Below are positions 1-13,298 of a DNA stretch of 64,000 nucleotides, one piece after another. Made by a program: the position numbers and the translations under genes. The stretch spans positions 19,479,001-19,543,000 of the forward strand of contig NC_079879.1 in NCBI RefSeq assembly GCF_029227915.1, written 5' to 3'. Under the pieces are notes generated by a model. It was not told the DNA's origin. It did not search any database and saw only the letters and a list, made by a program, of their open reading frames with translations. The stretch comes from Hydractinia symbiolongicarpus (taxonomy: Eukaryota > Cnidaria > Hydrozoa > Anthoathecata > Hydractiniidae). Within the stretch, counting starts at the first letter, position 1. Each line of letters begins with the position of its first letter.

Positions 1-3000
1 AAAGTACATTAAACCGTAGTATAGCAAAAATTGTATCCGTTAAGCACAATCAAGAAAAATTTTTTTTTTACTTTCGCCCGGCTTACACGAAAGGGAGCGA
101 ATTTAATTTTTTTGTCCATGAATCAACCATATAGATGAAAACCCGGCAATTGTAAGAGAAAATAAAGTCCCGAAACCTCAGTAGAGTCTTTCTAAATTTA
201 GAAATTACACCAAAACTATACAAAGGTAATATTGTGGAGTGTGGTTAAAAATTAGCGCTTTGCAAAGTCAAAGACACCTGGTTAGATTAGTTCACAAGAA
301 AGCTCGCTCGATTTTTCAATGAGTTCCAGGTATTTTCGGCATAATTTAACAATAAACTTTAACAACCCCTAATTCTGGAATTAGTTACGCTGTTGACTAG
401 AACTTGTTTTATTATATTCATTTTTTATGTATGGTATGTTGGATAATTTTAAAGCTTTCGATGACGTTATAGGGAACGTGCTGACATAAGCAAACATTTA
501 GTGCCGCTATTTGTTCCTTTTATGACGTAATATTAGTGTGCCAAGTTTGATTCAATTTGAAAAGGCCTATCCAAGGTTTTTTGGATTCCTCTTCCACCTG
601 GTCATAATATGTTTCAAAATCCATGGACCGAATAGGGTAAGGTATGTAGGTACATATTTTACAATAAATTGGTTATTTTTATTGGCTTAATTGTTGAAGC
701 TTTTAAGAAAGGAAAATAAATTGTCAAAAGAATGTAAGAAAAACAAGAAAAGAAGGGAAAATATATAGTCAACGCACTTCTTTCTGTAAAGCGAGGAGTT
801 TTGGTATTACAAAAGCGATGTAGAAATATGATGAAACATGGCAGTCGTTGAATCATAATTGAAATGAGTTGTGAACTGAGATACTTTTAAAGTCATGTCA
901 ATCATTAAAGGCGTACAAAACGTCTTATATACAGCTCATGAGGAAGTAAAATACATATACTTCGTTTAAACTAGAAGAAAGCTGTACTTACACCTACTGC
1001 TACCACTTGGAAAATGATTAAAAAAGCAAAACGAGAAGTTGTAATATAAGTTTTATAAAAGGTTTAAGCTACATAGAAGGTCTACATAAAAAAGATAAGT
1101 CACCATATTTACGCGGAATTCTATGATTATCCAACTACACTAAATTGTGAAGCACGAATATAGTCATCATTCCCCCAAAAAATCTTCGACGTCGATTCTG
1201 TGGTAATATGAAATAAAAATAGCTTAAATGCAAAAATATCACCGTTAGTGTTAGCTAATATATATCGTGTATTTTACAGACTTATTTCTGCAAATGTAAT
1301 AACCCAACATGTTTTGCAATAATGCTGCGAACATTGATATAAATTTTCTTTTATGTTTAAAAAGTTTACCTTATCGATTTAAGTTCAAAATTGCTTTTAC
1401 AAAAAAATTAATTTATGTTTGTATTATTTGTTTGTAGGCCCGTTATTACTGGTCATGTGATCGGACTTTTGTTTTTATTTGTTAACCAACTTCGTTCTTA
1501 AACTATTACTTGATTTATAAAGGAAACACAGAAGTGGTCACAAACGGCGTGTTAGAAAATCTGTCTTTCGAAGATCTTCTATTTCAGGAAACCTGACTAT
1601 TTTTAAAAGCTCTGGTTTACAAAGAAGTCGCAATTTCCCAGCAACCTTGTAAGGTAGCTAGATAGCAAGTCAGAAGTTGACCCAGGTCCAGTTAATGACA
1701 AAGTTTAAATTTAATACAAAAAAGGTTAGCTAAGTTAAGTAAAAAATGTTTGGATCCTAATAAGTCGGCAGGTCGGGTGTATTCTTTTTCAGGATAATCC
1801 TATCCGCCACTTTCTCACAAAGAATTATTTGTGGCATACGGAAAAAATACAGAAATGTGTAACGTTCTGTTGTTTCTTTCCTAATTCTTTGCATTTTAAC
1901 TAACGTTTAACTTTTAAATAACGTGTTGATATGGCCCTTCTAGTTCTCTCTGTGGTATATTAACTTCAATAAAACATTTCGACTAAGAACAACTTACAGT
2001 TACTAACTTACAAAGTTCAAAGTGATGGTAAAAGGGTATTTTTAGCTGTGGCTGCAGAGACAGTGAGCATGGACTAAAGTACTTATTAAAAAATACATGA
2101 TACATCTTTCCCTTATAATCAACTTTTATGGTATAAATTAAATATAGCTAGATAGCTGAAATCAACAATGTAAAATGTATGTTTGGCTAGCTACCTCTAG
2201 AACAAGGACAACCAAACATGAATTAGAGCTATAGCTAATTGTAGCAAAAGTAGAAGAAATGGATAATCCAATATCAAACTGAAAGAATCAAGATATGGAT
2301 AATCATCAAAGTCCATTGTCAAATTTGGACCAAAGGTTATTAAAAATGCTACAACAGCATATGTAGCTAGCTTATACTGTCTTAATTACGTGATTTTCTA
2401 AAAGCGAATATTTAACTCCACCGACTACATAACTTTATGGTTAAACGTCTCATAAAATAACTTTAAAAAAATTATGATTGAATGGGAAGTCATCGGATGA
2501 ATTAGTAAAAACATTCAAATATCCTTATAGCTACTATAATTTTGTTGTTTCCATGCACAAAAGACGTGACAAAAAACATATTTTCAGATAATCTATCAGG
2601 GAATGATCTACAGATTCATTGTCAATCCTATTTAAATTTTAAAAGCTTTTTAAATTTTTAATTTCAACTTTTATGGCTGTCTTCTTTTTTTATGAGGAAA
2701 AGGTTTTGTGGACGCAGGTAATCTTTGGAAGAAGTATTCTTAACAGGAAGAAGTTTTCTTAATTTTTTTTCTCTAGTTGACAAGTTCACAACAAATTTTA
2801 GGAGTTAGTCTTGTGTTTACAACTTATTTGCTGAAATAAATTCTTGTGAATAAGTATAATGAGAACATTTTCTTATATTCATGTAATTTTGCTATGATTT
2901 CTTTCCAACCTTAACCTATCTCTGTGAGAAAGGTTTGACCTACCATCCCCCGTTTAATGCTAGTTTCCTAACCAATTTATATAAACAATAATAAATTTTG

Positions 3001-3147
3001 GCTAACCTGGCAATTTTAGAGTTTTTTTGTGAGAATTATTTTTTTTTATGTCTGGTGTATATGATTTTTCATTTGATGGACTCTTTTATGTTTTACGAAA
3101 ATTTCTTCTCGGTATTTATACATCATTAACTAAAAGATTATATATGT
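1..3147. other. No gene recognised
   Basis: A+T-rich sequence with only short chance reading frames. I see no splice-bounded coding exon, no RNA gene and no clear mobile-element terminus. Short GCTAGCTA-rich patches occur near 2.15 and 2.37 kb, as elsewhere in the window, without recognisable function. Confidence 0.5.
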
Positions 3148-3215
3148 CAAATTGTTGATGACGATTTTCGCATAAAACATTGATGTTTTATGCAAAAATC
3201 TTCATCAACAATTTG
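3148..3215. repeat. Near-perfect inverted repeat (hairpin)
   Basis: Two 33-base arms (3148-3180 and 3183-3215) are reverse complements with only two mismatches, separated by two bases. The arms start CAAATTGTTGATGA and end at ATAAAACAT. A transcript of either strand would fold into one long hairpin. It could be a short palindromic MITE, or less likely a small-RNA precursor. No target-site duplication is obvious. Confidence 0.85.
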
Positions 3216-4208
3216 TGTTAGAAATTGTTGTAAATTTAGAGTTGGGAAGATGTAAATAACACCTAGCATAATGATGATATAACACTAAGGCTAACTGGCT
3301 TAAACTACACCTACCTTTCGTCAGCTACCTGGTTAGCCAGCGAGCTAACTGCACTTGCTTACTTTTGAAATATAATGGTAAAAATTATTGAGGACAGTAC
3401 TTTTTAAAGATATCAATAAAAATTAGAAATGTGGTGCCAACAAAAACATTTCTTTCTGGTTGAACACGTCGGACACTTGACTTTTATTAGCTAGGCTAAC
3501 CTACGACGGAATCAACAGTTTTTAATCTTTAATAACCTAAAATTCTGTGTTTTTTGGATAGAATACAGTCCACAAACCATTAACGAATACTCTTCTTTGA
3601 TTTTAGTGTTATAATAGTAAAGCATGGAGGTATAAAAGCTATTTAATACCTCCATGGGTATAGATACAAGTTACATTTTCTGTTAATGTTGTTGTTTTCT
3701 TCTACTGTCCCTACAAGCGCTTTACTAGTGCCCAGACTGCGCTGTATGAAAGTCGGTAATGAAAATAAAAGTTCGTTAGGCATTATACGACTCTGCTTTT
3801 TAATGTCAATATTCTTATTACACAGAAAAATGAAAAATGAAAAAGAAACATATAATTTTTTAGTTCAGCGATGCAATATCAGCCTTGTGTTTCTTATAAC
3901 CATGTTTCTTATATAAAAACTTTGGCTTGATGTCAGACAACAACTGTTTTTGTTTTTGTCTAGTAAAACAAAAGAGCGCTGCCCAGTGCGTAGTTTGCAG
4001 CAGCTAAATTTTATTGTTTCCACAATTTGTAGATAAAACGATTACTGTAACCGAAAAGAATTTCAGTGTGATCACGTGTTGAAATAATTTTTTGTCGTTT
4101 TCTTTCTATTTTGTGTTTTTTTTATCTATTTCGGTTATCTACCTATATCTCGGAAGGCTGGAAGTTTACATGTATAGACAAAATTTTAAACTAACTACGT
4201 GCGAGACG
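3216..4208. other. No gene recognised
   Basis: Non-coding A+T-rich sequence. A short dyad (CATGGAGGTAT with ATACCTCCATG) lies near 3623-3656. The 76-codon open frame at 3686-3916 (+) has no recognisable domain, signal peptide or splice context, and I regard it as chance. Confidence 0.5.
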
Positions 4209-4337
4209 TGATATATAAAATACGTCTGTCTGTTTGTCACGCAAAATGGTAGCTTAGTTGCGCAAATAGCGAGACGCACGTGATGCGGTATAAAAAGGAC
4301 GGGCCAACCGTGGATTTTTCCACGGGCTAACGACTAT
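4209..4337 (+). mobile_element. Short degenerate non-autonomous Helitron copy
   Basis: The left part ATATAAAATACGTCTGTCTG resembles the 5' end of the Helitron family that forms the array at 40.6-45.4 kb. The right part carries the family's terminal hairpin, CCGTGGA-TTTT-TCCACGG, followed by GGCTAACGACTA before T. The expected 3' CTAG is here CTAT, so the copy is diverged. About 130 bp long, with no coding capacity. It is closely similar to the copy near 16.03-16.14 kb. Confidence 0.65.
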
Positions 4338-7300
4338 TTATAATAATTATGACTTCATCCGTTATAATTGTTTTGTGCTCATTAAATAAGAATATTCACA
4401 TTCAAATAGAATATCAAATTATTATGACAAAACTAAAGTTTTTAGAGAAATATAATATTCTGGTTGGATTTTATTTAGATATAAAGAAAATTATTATTTT
4501 AAAAAAAAAGATATTCTTAGGAAGCTCGTCTATAAAAAGACTTTGACCGTGACTTTAAGCTGGCAGCTGAGACACTTAAGGAACAGAATTTTTAAGACAT
4601 TAGGATATTTGTTCTACCTTTTGATAAGGAACTTGGGGATGAGAATTATATTTAGTGCCAACCTCTTTAATTGAGTTAGGCATAATTAGGAAATTCGGGA
4701 AAGGTCATGGATGTAGTCTTTTGTTTTTCTAAGTGTGGTACGACTCTCGAAAGTAATTTCTAGTATAGCAAAATTGTATTTCCAAATTGCCAAACAGCTG
4801 TAAATATTCCCATTCTTGGTTCTTACATGAACAAATTTTGCTCAAGAATGCTTTGCAACCTTTTCTTTAATTTCTGGTTTTGCTACCACGAATCAACAAA
4901 ATAATTAGGCCAATTACAATCTACTTTTAAAAATGTACATTGAAATCGTAAACATCTTAGGTGCGCAAGTTATTGAGCACGTAGTGAAGGTTGGCATTAA
5001 ACATTTTAAACGAACTTACGATAAACAAAAACACGTTTTAACACAATCTTAGACACATGTTCCTAGATAATGCTACGACTATTAGTAAAACGACAGTGTT
5101 TATCAATAGAGAGCATAACTCCGCCCAATGTTCTGGTTTTTAGATTATGCAAAACAACAGAAAATAGATTATCCACAATGTTTTTCACAAGGCTTTTTAA
5201 CGATTCTCGCAATGTATAAGTTGTATTTTGACACTTTTAACGTCATTTGTCTGTAACGTTGTGATTTCCCTTTATTTTCCTTTCTCAGGGCAATTCGTTA
5301 TAACAAAAAAACTATACTGTTAATCTATAGGACATTGATTTGTTGTTAGCATTTCTGATCAACAAAAAATAAAATTTGCGTTCATGAAATTGTTCATTTC
5401 AGTGCTTAAAAGGAATATTTTTTACTTCCAAGGAGTAAGCTATCTGTAACTGTACCACACGTTTTGTTAAGAAAATTTAAATATATTACTAAAAGGAACG
5501 CTAGCAGCAAACCCGAGCACATTTCAACATGTTTTGAAAAAGTTAATAGAATGAATTTAGAGAATTTAATCTGTTTGTAAAACACAAGAAAGTTTTAAAG
5601 GATTCGTAAATTTTAAAAAAAAGTCTTGATCGGTTCTTAATATTTTGGTCTTACAATGCCGTGTAGCGTTTTCACACTTGACGACATCATAATTATCCTC
5701 AAAGTAAGAAAACTTTAAGGATGTCCGCAAAGTTTCCGGCAAGACAGTGACATTACAATAACCGGCAGCTATTACAAAGTATTTTAATTTTTGGCTCTTC
5801 TGCTCCTCATATACTTTATTTAGACTCGCCCACATTGTTAAAATAAGTAATAAATCTTTTGTGGTGTCAATATGATTTACTTTCACTAGGTCTTGATCAC
5901 GTATTTGTAACTTTATTACCCACGAAAAAATGTGTCATACAACAAAATTTTACCACATTACGGACTGGAGATTATATCATGCACAAAAAGCATTAAAATG
6001 TCACGTTAGCACATACCTGTGTCAATATATGACCTTGAAAACAATTTGACAATTAAAAAATGTCAGACTACAGACATGTTTTTATTCCTCTTGCCATCGC
6101 ATAATAAAGAGGAATAAAATCGATAAAATAAGTCGATAAAAAATTCATTTAGAAAATTACATTTTACATTTTTAAAGCCATAGTTTCGATGACTAATTCT
6201 CCAAATTAAAAAATTGAAAGTTTATACCAGCAAACAACAGCCGGTGTTTATATTCATAGAAAATGGAGTATAATTTTCGGATTGGAAGAAAAATCGTAAA
6301 AATATACATGATGTATACTAGTACAGGAATGATAACAACTGTTTTTAAATAATTGTTTCTTGGCGATTCTAGACTTACATTCCTTTATTCTTATAATCTA
6401 TAAAATAATTTAAGCTGAGTGTATGTCTAATATGTTCTCAATTTCTGGCAAAATTTCAGCCTATGATACCGATGATAAACTAGCTTCGTTAAAAAGTACA
6501 TTCACAGTCAAACGTTGCCACAAAACATTGATTGTAAAAATCTAAACTCACAAGACATAACTGTTGAAAAGATTGATTATATAATCGAAATTCTAATAAT
6601 ACCGGTTTTTTAAACAAAATGGAATTCGAGGATGTTGCATGATCGAAACTAGGAAGTTCACATTTTGTATCCCTGCATGTTTTTTACGAAACTACATCAA
6701 TCGTACGCCATTCTTTAGCAGCTGTTAAAAACGTGTATAAGCAATTCTGTGTGACTTCGCCTACCTAAGACCGACACAAACATGACTGGACAGCAAAAGA
6801 CAGCTCTACTCTCTCAAGTCTCTCACTTTGGTGTTATGTTGCTTTCTTTTTGAGAATATATGAAAACAGTATATAAGTAGCAGTATTTAATATGTCCATG
6901 CGCAAAACTGTTTATGGTTAAATGCTCTCTACGTCAATGGAATAATATCGAACTGCTGGAACAAGAAGATTTTAACGTGAAATTTATTCGAATTATTCGG
7001 ATAAGCGCCCCCTTTAGATCTAGTATAAATTAAAATAACCTTCCCTGGGGGCTTATTCAAGATTGGGCGCTAAATCAAAAGTATACAGTAATTCGTCACA
7101 TATAATCTTTTTATTGACCTAGTAACCATCTTAGTCCAACTTAACTACATAAGTTTTAGCGCAGCCAAATTAAACCTAAGTTTGAATATTTTACCGTTTG
7201 TCAAATCAAGTACACACCCAATTTAAAACATTTTGCCACTCACCAAATTTAATGCACGACAAAGCTGACGGAAAACTACTTTATTTGCAGCCAATATTTT

Positions 7301-7558
7301 TTTAGCAAACAAATTACAAAAGGTGTAAATATATACAAGAAAATAGTTATATACTTTCAACTGTTACAATTACATGTAAAACAGCACGAGTTTTCGTTTA
7401 TATTTAGTTAAAAACATCCAATAAAATTATGTATTTGTATATTTGTTATTTTTTGCCGAAACAACTCCACGCCGAATTTAAATTACTAGATCTAAACAAT
7501 TTACGCATGTACCAAATTAAATCGATGCCGAAAATGCCATTTCAGACATTATATATAA
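4338..7558. other. Mostly anonymous; one doubtful open frame
   Basis: No gene can be supported apart from the low-confidence frame listed at 5566-5886. Between about 6970 and 7075 a short inverted arrangement (GGATAAGCGCCCCC on the left, CTGGGGGCTTATTC on the right) looks like the two ends of a small MITE. Related GCCCCC-containing ends occur near 40.42 and 57.39 kb. Confidence 0.45.
5566..5886 (-). CDS. Possible exon of an unrecognised protein
   Basis: A 106-codon frame that I cannot assign to a family. After about ten residues it has a hydrophobic stretch (LLLILTMW). Then comes a polar region with cysteines at the YCNVTV, VVKCENATRHCKT and KLSCVLQ motifs and two possible N-glycosylation sites (NVT, NAT). 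The mixed acidic, basic and aromatic composition is more protein-like than most chance frames here. A possible acceptor (CCTAG) lies just before the first codon. No upstream exon, promoter or polyadenylation signal is evident, and the start Met is the track's first ATG rather than a supported start. It may be an exon of a receptor-like or secreted protein, or chance. Confidence 0.25.
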   Translation of the reverse strand: MKVNHIDTTKDLLLILTMWASLNKVYEEQKSQKLKYFVIAAGYCNVTVLPETLRTSLKFSYFEDNYDVVKCENATRHCKTKILRTDQDFFLKFTNPLKLSCVLQTD

Positions 7559-7742
7559 CTAGCCGTTAGCCCGTGGAAAAATCCACGGGGTCGCCCTTCT
7601 TTTAAATTAACCCGTTGCAACAAAGTGGACAGAAATATATCACATTTAATATTGACGCGCATTTTAAAATTTTCGTGTTTCCGTTACGGGCACGGCTTTC
7701 GCGGACACACAGACAGACAGACGACGGCTATTATTAAAGAGA
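7559..7742 (-). mobile_element. Short non-autonomous Helitron with intact ends
   Basis: Read on the - strand, the element begins TCTCTTTAATAATAG and ends with the hairpin CCGTGGA-TTTT-TCCACGG, a short spacer and CTAG. It is flanked by A at the 5' side (complement of t7743) and T at the 3' side (complement of a7558). 5'-TC, 3' hairpin plus CTRR, and insertion between A and T are the defining signs of Helitrons (rolling-circle transposons). At 184 bp it has no coding capacity. It also carries the GACAGACAGAC tract seen in the large array. Confidence 0.8.
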
Positions 7743-9127
7743 TGTTGTCCCCCCAAGGTAGTCTATTCGAAACTTATGCAAATTTTTAACCAAGAAGAAA
7801 TTAAAAATGCATTCTAGCCAGGGAGCTGGCATTTTCACTGACGGTTGCTGAAATATTAATTATCTTCGATAATGTGTTACAAAATGCAAAAAAAAAAAGA
7901 TTCCATGCAAATCGTTGAGCAGTTTTAATGAATAATGCTGAAATAGGCAAGCGTAAGTGTAAATAAAAACAAATGAAGATAGCAAATATAATAATGTTAA
8001 CAATTCATAAAATGAGATATTGTTAGATGTCAAGGGTGCCAGGAAGTGGAACTAAAAAGTGTTAGATATTTCAAAGAGATAAATTTGGAAAAACAAGACT
8101 ATCTTTAGCTGACATGTTAATATTATTAGTTTCTACATAGTAATTTTTAAACAGACGCGGAATCCTACTTAAGCTGGTATTTTAAGAAATAAAACAGTTT
8201 GGATTCTATTAACATTGCCAAAAAAAGAAAATTAAGATATGTTTTCTCTTTTAGTAAGGAATGTGTTATTATTTTAAGCATCTTCTAAGGTTTTTAATAA
8301 TGTTTTAATAATTAAAAGTGTGCCATTAAGATTAAAATTAAAGTCTATGCACTCTTATCACATTGCGAAATGCTATAAAAACATTTCTGAAAATATCTTC
8401 ACAGCACACACCTGTCTATGACGGACAGTTATCCTTCGTTACACTAATATCCGCTATAAATCAAATTCGTCGTAACAACTGCATGCAACTTTAACCTTAC
8501 CAATCGTTATAATTTAATTAATGCGTCTGGATGAAAGCAAAACTCAAAAGTGTCCTAAAATCTGTGATGATTTATAAAGAACTATCTACTGCGGTCTCAA
8601 CTGAGCATACAAAGTTTCATGACTTGCACTTTTTTTTCATTCTCTAATGTATGGAAAGTAATTAAACCAGTATTGACCTAAAGACTGGGAAATTAACGAT
8701 GACGTTAGCAAACAAATGCTTCATCTTATTAGCGATGGTATAAAGAATTAGACTCACAAATTGTCCTAACAAGCTAATGTATCCGTGGGCAGTGTAAAAA
8801 CCAACAATAAGAGTCTTTAATTAACGGTGACGCTAAAATGTAACTTCTAAAGCTTAATCTAAGCAATGATTATATATGTTTGCACCTTCGTCAACTATTT
8901 TTATCAGCTTGTCATCCTCTATAAAACAATATTCTTCGCATAAACCTAAGTTATACTGTTTTGTGAATAAACCATAAAAAACTCTAGCTTCAGTATGAGG
9001 CACATACTTTTAGTACAGGGGTTTGTTTCTGCTTATGTCACGTGATTAAAATAAATTGTACACAAAATTGAAGAAAATATGTAACTTCGAATAAAAGTTA
9101 ACTTAGTGTATAAGTTAGAATGTCCTC
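7743..9127. other. No gene recognised
   Basis: A+T-rich DNA without supported exons or repeat termini. Only short open frames are present. Confidence 0.5.
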
Positions 9128-9490
9128 AAGGTTAGCGTAACATAATGGAGATCAATAGTTAAAAAAAACCCGCGCAACACACAACCAGAGAATTTTGTGA
9201 AGTATTTCGGAGATTACATATCCGCTCAACACAAGGCTTTTTCCTTAAGTCAACCTCTCCTTTTTTAAAGCTTCGAAACATGGGTTTTTTCTTTAATTAA
9301 ATCAATCACGCTATCCGAGATAATTTAAGTAAAAAAAATTGTGCTAAAAAATAAAACAACTCAGCGGAGACTATCATTATTGATAAAACATGATGTTCCG
9401 GAGATAATCATATCTCCCAAATAAGTCACAACAAGTTTTGTCGTGTTTTAAGCGCAATTTTGTTGATCTCCATTATGATACGATAACCTT
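9128..9490. mobile_element. MITE-like element with 28-bp terminal inverted repeats
   Basis: The left end (9128-9155, AAGGTTAGCGTAACATAATG...) and the reverse complement of the right end (9463-9490) match over 28 bases with two differences. They enclose about 363 bp with no coding capacity. Further weaker inverted similarity continues inside (CGGAGATTACATATC against GGAGATATGATTATC). This is the structure of a MITE. The parent transposase family cannot be told from the ends alone, and no certain target-site duplication is visible. Confidence 0.75.
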
Positions 9491-12059
9491 TTTATCAAAA
9501 CATGGCGTTTTAAATCAATACAACATTTTTTAAAGAATCTTTTAAAAAATATATATTTATCGTAAATGACCAAAATTGTAATTTTGATACTAACGTTGGT
9601 TGATTATAATTTATTTAAAAAGATTCTCTCGTTGGCAAGTACCTTTTCATTACAAGTACATCTATCTATCTGCATTCAGTTTGCATACAAGTACAGCTAG
9701 TTATTTATTTAATTATTGTTTTATTTATTTTTTGTTTTGGGGCATGAATTATAAAAATAGTCAAATGCTACTCAATTTCTTCTGTCAGGCTGGCAATATA
9801 GGCTACCTTTCGGTTACAAAATTTGTCAATTCACAAAAATTAAGAAAACCCAAAAAATCATTGGCCAAACTGTAGAAGTGTAATGATGCCTTAGTTAGAA
9901 GCAATAACTAATCAAAGCACTATATGAGGTTCTGTTTACCTGTATCTCTAACAAAATTTTTTTTACCTGTGCACAAATATTCTATGATTTCCATGTAGCA
10001 ACTGTAGGTTTGATGCAAGAGTACAATTTGCACAATATCAAACCTGATAAATGATTTTACTATAAAAAAAATTCAGTTAGCTTTTCTTGTTTATATAATT
10101 AGCAACCTTTAGTAGTTCATCTATCAATAAGGCAGAGCTCTATCTCCTCTTTCCTAAATAAAATAAAGCAATATTTTGTAGATCAAAAAAAAAAATGTCT
10201 GAGGAAATTCAAGCTGTTTTTAAGGTAGATTCTTTAATCTCAGCCTCAACGTTTTTTTACACTAGATTTTTGAAAAATCATTTGATTTGTTTTATTTTTC
10301 CCAATACTGGACATTTTTTTCGCTACTTTGGACTAGTAAATAAAGTTGGCCATGTTTCAGCAATGTTCTAAATATTTCACTAAACGTTTATCAAATTTTT
10401 TTGTTAATTTAGGTTTTTAATAAAAACTGACATAGTTTTACTTGTTATGAACCTACAGAGTAAAATATCTTCGACATGTTGTTATAAACAAGATGTTTTA
10501 ATGATTTAAATTCCTGTTAGATTTTGGCATTCTTGCGAGGAGCAAATTCAAATTTCCGAAGCACTGTCATTTAAGATAAGTTTGAAATACATGGATTTAA
10601 ATCTACACTTTATGATGTAGAGCTACACGGGGTATTTTATGTAAATGCAATGCATGGTCAAATAAAAGAAGTGTCGATGGTTACCACGCTGCAGTTCATA
10701 AAGAAGAAAAAAAAATGCCTTCGGAAAGTTTTTTGTTTACATATTGAGAAAACTCATTTAGGTATATTTTTAATGGAAAACAAATGAATTTAAAGTATGC
10801 TTGGCCTAAAAGGCCTAAAGTAGCTGGACTAATCAACGTTAAGAATAATCCCAGCTTTAAGAACATCTAGATAAAAGTCAGACAAAAAAAATACATACCA
10901 ATAATTATCACCAATAACTTGGGCATAATATTTTTCTTTCCCTAGCTGTAATATCTGTCAGCAACTATAAACAAACGGAATATGAATTACGTTTTCCTTC
11001 CTCTGCGGTTTAATATTTCCGATCAGACCCTCATGCTTGACGGAAAGAAGGGGGAGATGATTAAACGGAAATAACATACTTTATAGTGTTTTTCAAATTA
11101 TTAAATTGATCCACTGATAAAAAAATTCGAGCTAATGTTTTTTCTCAGAAACATAGCTACAGTAGGCCAATGTTCAATTAAAAATACTTTGATATCCGAA
11201 ACTTGAGTTGCCCGAAACCAAATCGGGTAGCCTGAATTTTTTCTTATCCTAGTCTGGATTTTCATTCAAAAACAAAACCGATTGTATGGAAACCCTCTGA
11301 TAATACTTTGATAATAGAAATTTCAGTCAGATCCCAGAAAAAAACAATTTTACAATCTGGTACAATCCGGCGTGTTCAAATCGTTTTAGTATTGAGACAG
11401 CTCAAACTTTAAAGACAATTTTTTTGTAATTAATGCCCTGCATAAATGCCATTAAAAATAAATTTCTTAATAATTTGAAACGTTCTGGTTTAATTCCTAA
11501 GAGGTAAGTCCACTGCGGGAGAGAGTCATTTTAATTATATCTCTCTCGTATAGGTATGTGCGGCAACCGAAAAGCCGCAAGGCGGTGTGTTGAATAAAAA
11601 TAACTAATCTTTGTTTCAATTATTTTCTTTTTGCATATTAGTAATAATGTTTTTGTTTACTTGAATTTCATACCTCGACGCAAGACACCGCGTCTGTTGG
11701 CTTATTAACAAAAATATGAATAACAAATACCAACGGAAAATCTTTAGAATAAGTATAAAAAGAAGCTATTTACTTTTGTATATAAAATAAACATAAAAGA
11801 GAGAATTTTGTGTGTGCACTGCTAAGGTAAATTCTAGCACGTTAAGATCTTGCCTCCGTGTCTGCTGGTAAAAAAAAGTCGTGAAAGGGATGCTCTATGT
11901 GTTGGCATATTCAATATTGTATCTGGCAATATCTTGCAGTATCATCCACTTCATGCCAACACGTAAAAACTTGAAGACAAAACTTCAAACCATAGTGTTA
12001 TTACTCCTTTGCTTTGAATATGTATTTTCCCGAATAGCTGATTGAATGAAACATTTTTT
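9491..12059. other. No gene recognised
   Basis: Anonymous A+T-rich sequence. The 91-codon frame at 9600-9875 (+) is rich in Phe, Tyr and Ile without any motif and looks like chance in A+T-rich DNA. No splice-consistent exons or repeat ends were found. Confidence 0.5.
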
Positions 12060-12296
12060 AAAAACATTTCGCGCATACGTGGCAGAATTATAATTGTATT
12101 AATTTTACTGCAATATGTAACAAAAAGATTTTCGCGTCTACGTGGCAGAATTATAATTGTATCTATTCTCGTTTCAATATACGTCTACGTGGGGTGAATT
12201 TGATTTGTATTCATTTTGCTGAAATATCTAACACAAAGATTTTCGCGTTTACGTGACTGAATTAAAATTTTATTTATTTTGTTGCAATATGTAACG
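12060..12296. repeat. Diverged tandem repeat, about 62-bp unit
   Basis: About four units, each with TTCGCG(T/C) then TACGTGGCAGAATTATAATT, a T-rich middle and CAATATGTAAC. Unit starts are recognisable near 12070, 12133 and 12244, with a shortened or diverged unit near 12182. The recurring TACGTG core is the best-preserved part. It lies about 1 kb upstream of the P450 gene. No coding function is evident. Confidence 0.75.
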
Positions 12297-13216
12297 TCGC
12301 CAAATCGGAATTCATGTGTTTTGCTCTTCTTATTCTCTCTTTTATGTGATTTCAAATATTTGTCAGATTATGACCAACCAAACATGACACCTTATTGAGG
12401 ATAAAAATGAGTTTAATCTCGTCTTTGATACTTCGTTACCGCGTTCTAAATTTTACTTTGCAAAAACAACTACGAATCATTCCCCGAGAAATAACAACTG
12501 TTTTTGGCTATTTTGTTACGGCTTTAAGTAAGTACGTACTGCCCCATTATATGCCACACCCTTATTGGCATGGTGTGTAAAAGGTATCCTTGAAACTCTG
12601 CAATATACCAAGATTAGGAAGAACTAAGAAAAGGGAAGACTAATAGACTAATTTACACTGTAAGTACATCCTCAAATTAAATAATTTTTTTAAAAGCGCT
12701 TCGGGTGTCTCTTTTTCGAAACAAAGCTACGCAAGCACATCTTCAGTTGATTGTTTTTTTTGTTTCCACACAAATTCTGAAAAATTACATTTTGCGAGAT
12801 TATAAGAATTACTTTATATATGTATTTACCCTCGAATTAACACCTGTCAGTGTCGCAGACTTAGCTATAACACATCTAGAAATTGAATAAACAATAAATA
12901 CATTGAGTTTGAAAAAGAATCTCATTATGCGCGTGGACTGAATAATAAATCCTCTTAAGTGGGATATCCTGTTTTTTTAACACTATTAATTCAAGTTATT
13001 TAGATAAATATGTTTTCACCTCTGACACGCGAGACATAAAAGGATGGTGTTACTGCTAGAGGTTTGGGTATTAGTGTACGTGATGGTATGTCTTGTCATT
13101 TAAATAAATAAGCATCTTATAGCAATTAGTGCTTTGCATGCATGTACAAACATTAATGAGCAGGAATTAAAGCTTTTACCAATTTAATGACTTATTAATG
13201 TTGCAGCTAAACTGCC
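12297..13216. other. Upstream region of the P450 gene; no gene recognised
   Basis: The open frames at 12395-12580 and 12705-12890 (+) have no recognisable protein features. The region ends at the putative P450 TATA box. Confidence 0.4.
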
Positions 13217-13223
13217 TATAAAT
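13217..13223 (+). promoter_or_regulatory. Putative TATA box of the P450 gene
   Basis: TATAAAT lies 76 bases before the chosen P450 start codon, a spacing compatible with a short 5' untranslated region. It is supported only by motif and position. Confidence 0.4.
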
Positions 13224-13298
13224 ATCAGGTCACAATAAGAATTTTGCCAGTTGCTGTACCGTTCATACTGAGCCATTGGGGAGAATTCTGCTCGAACT

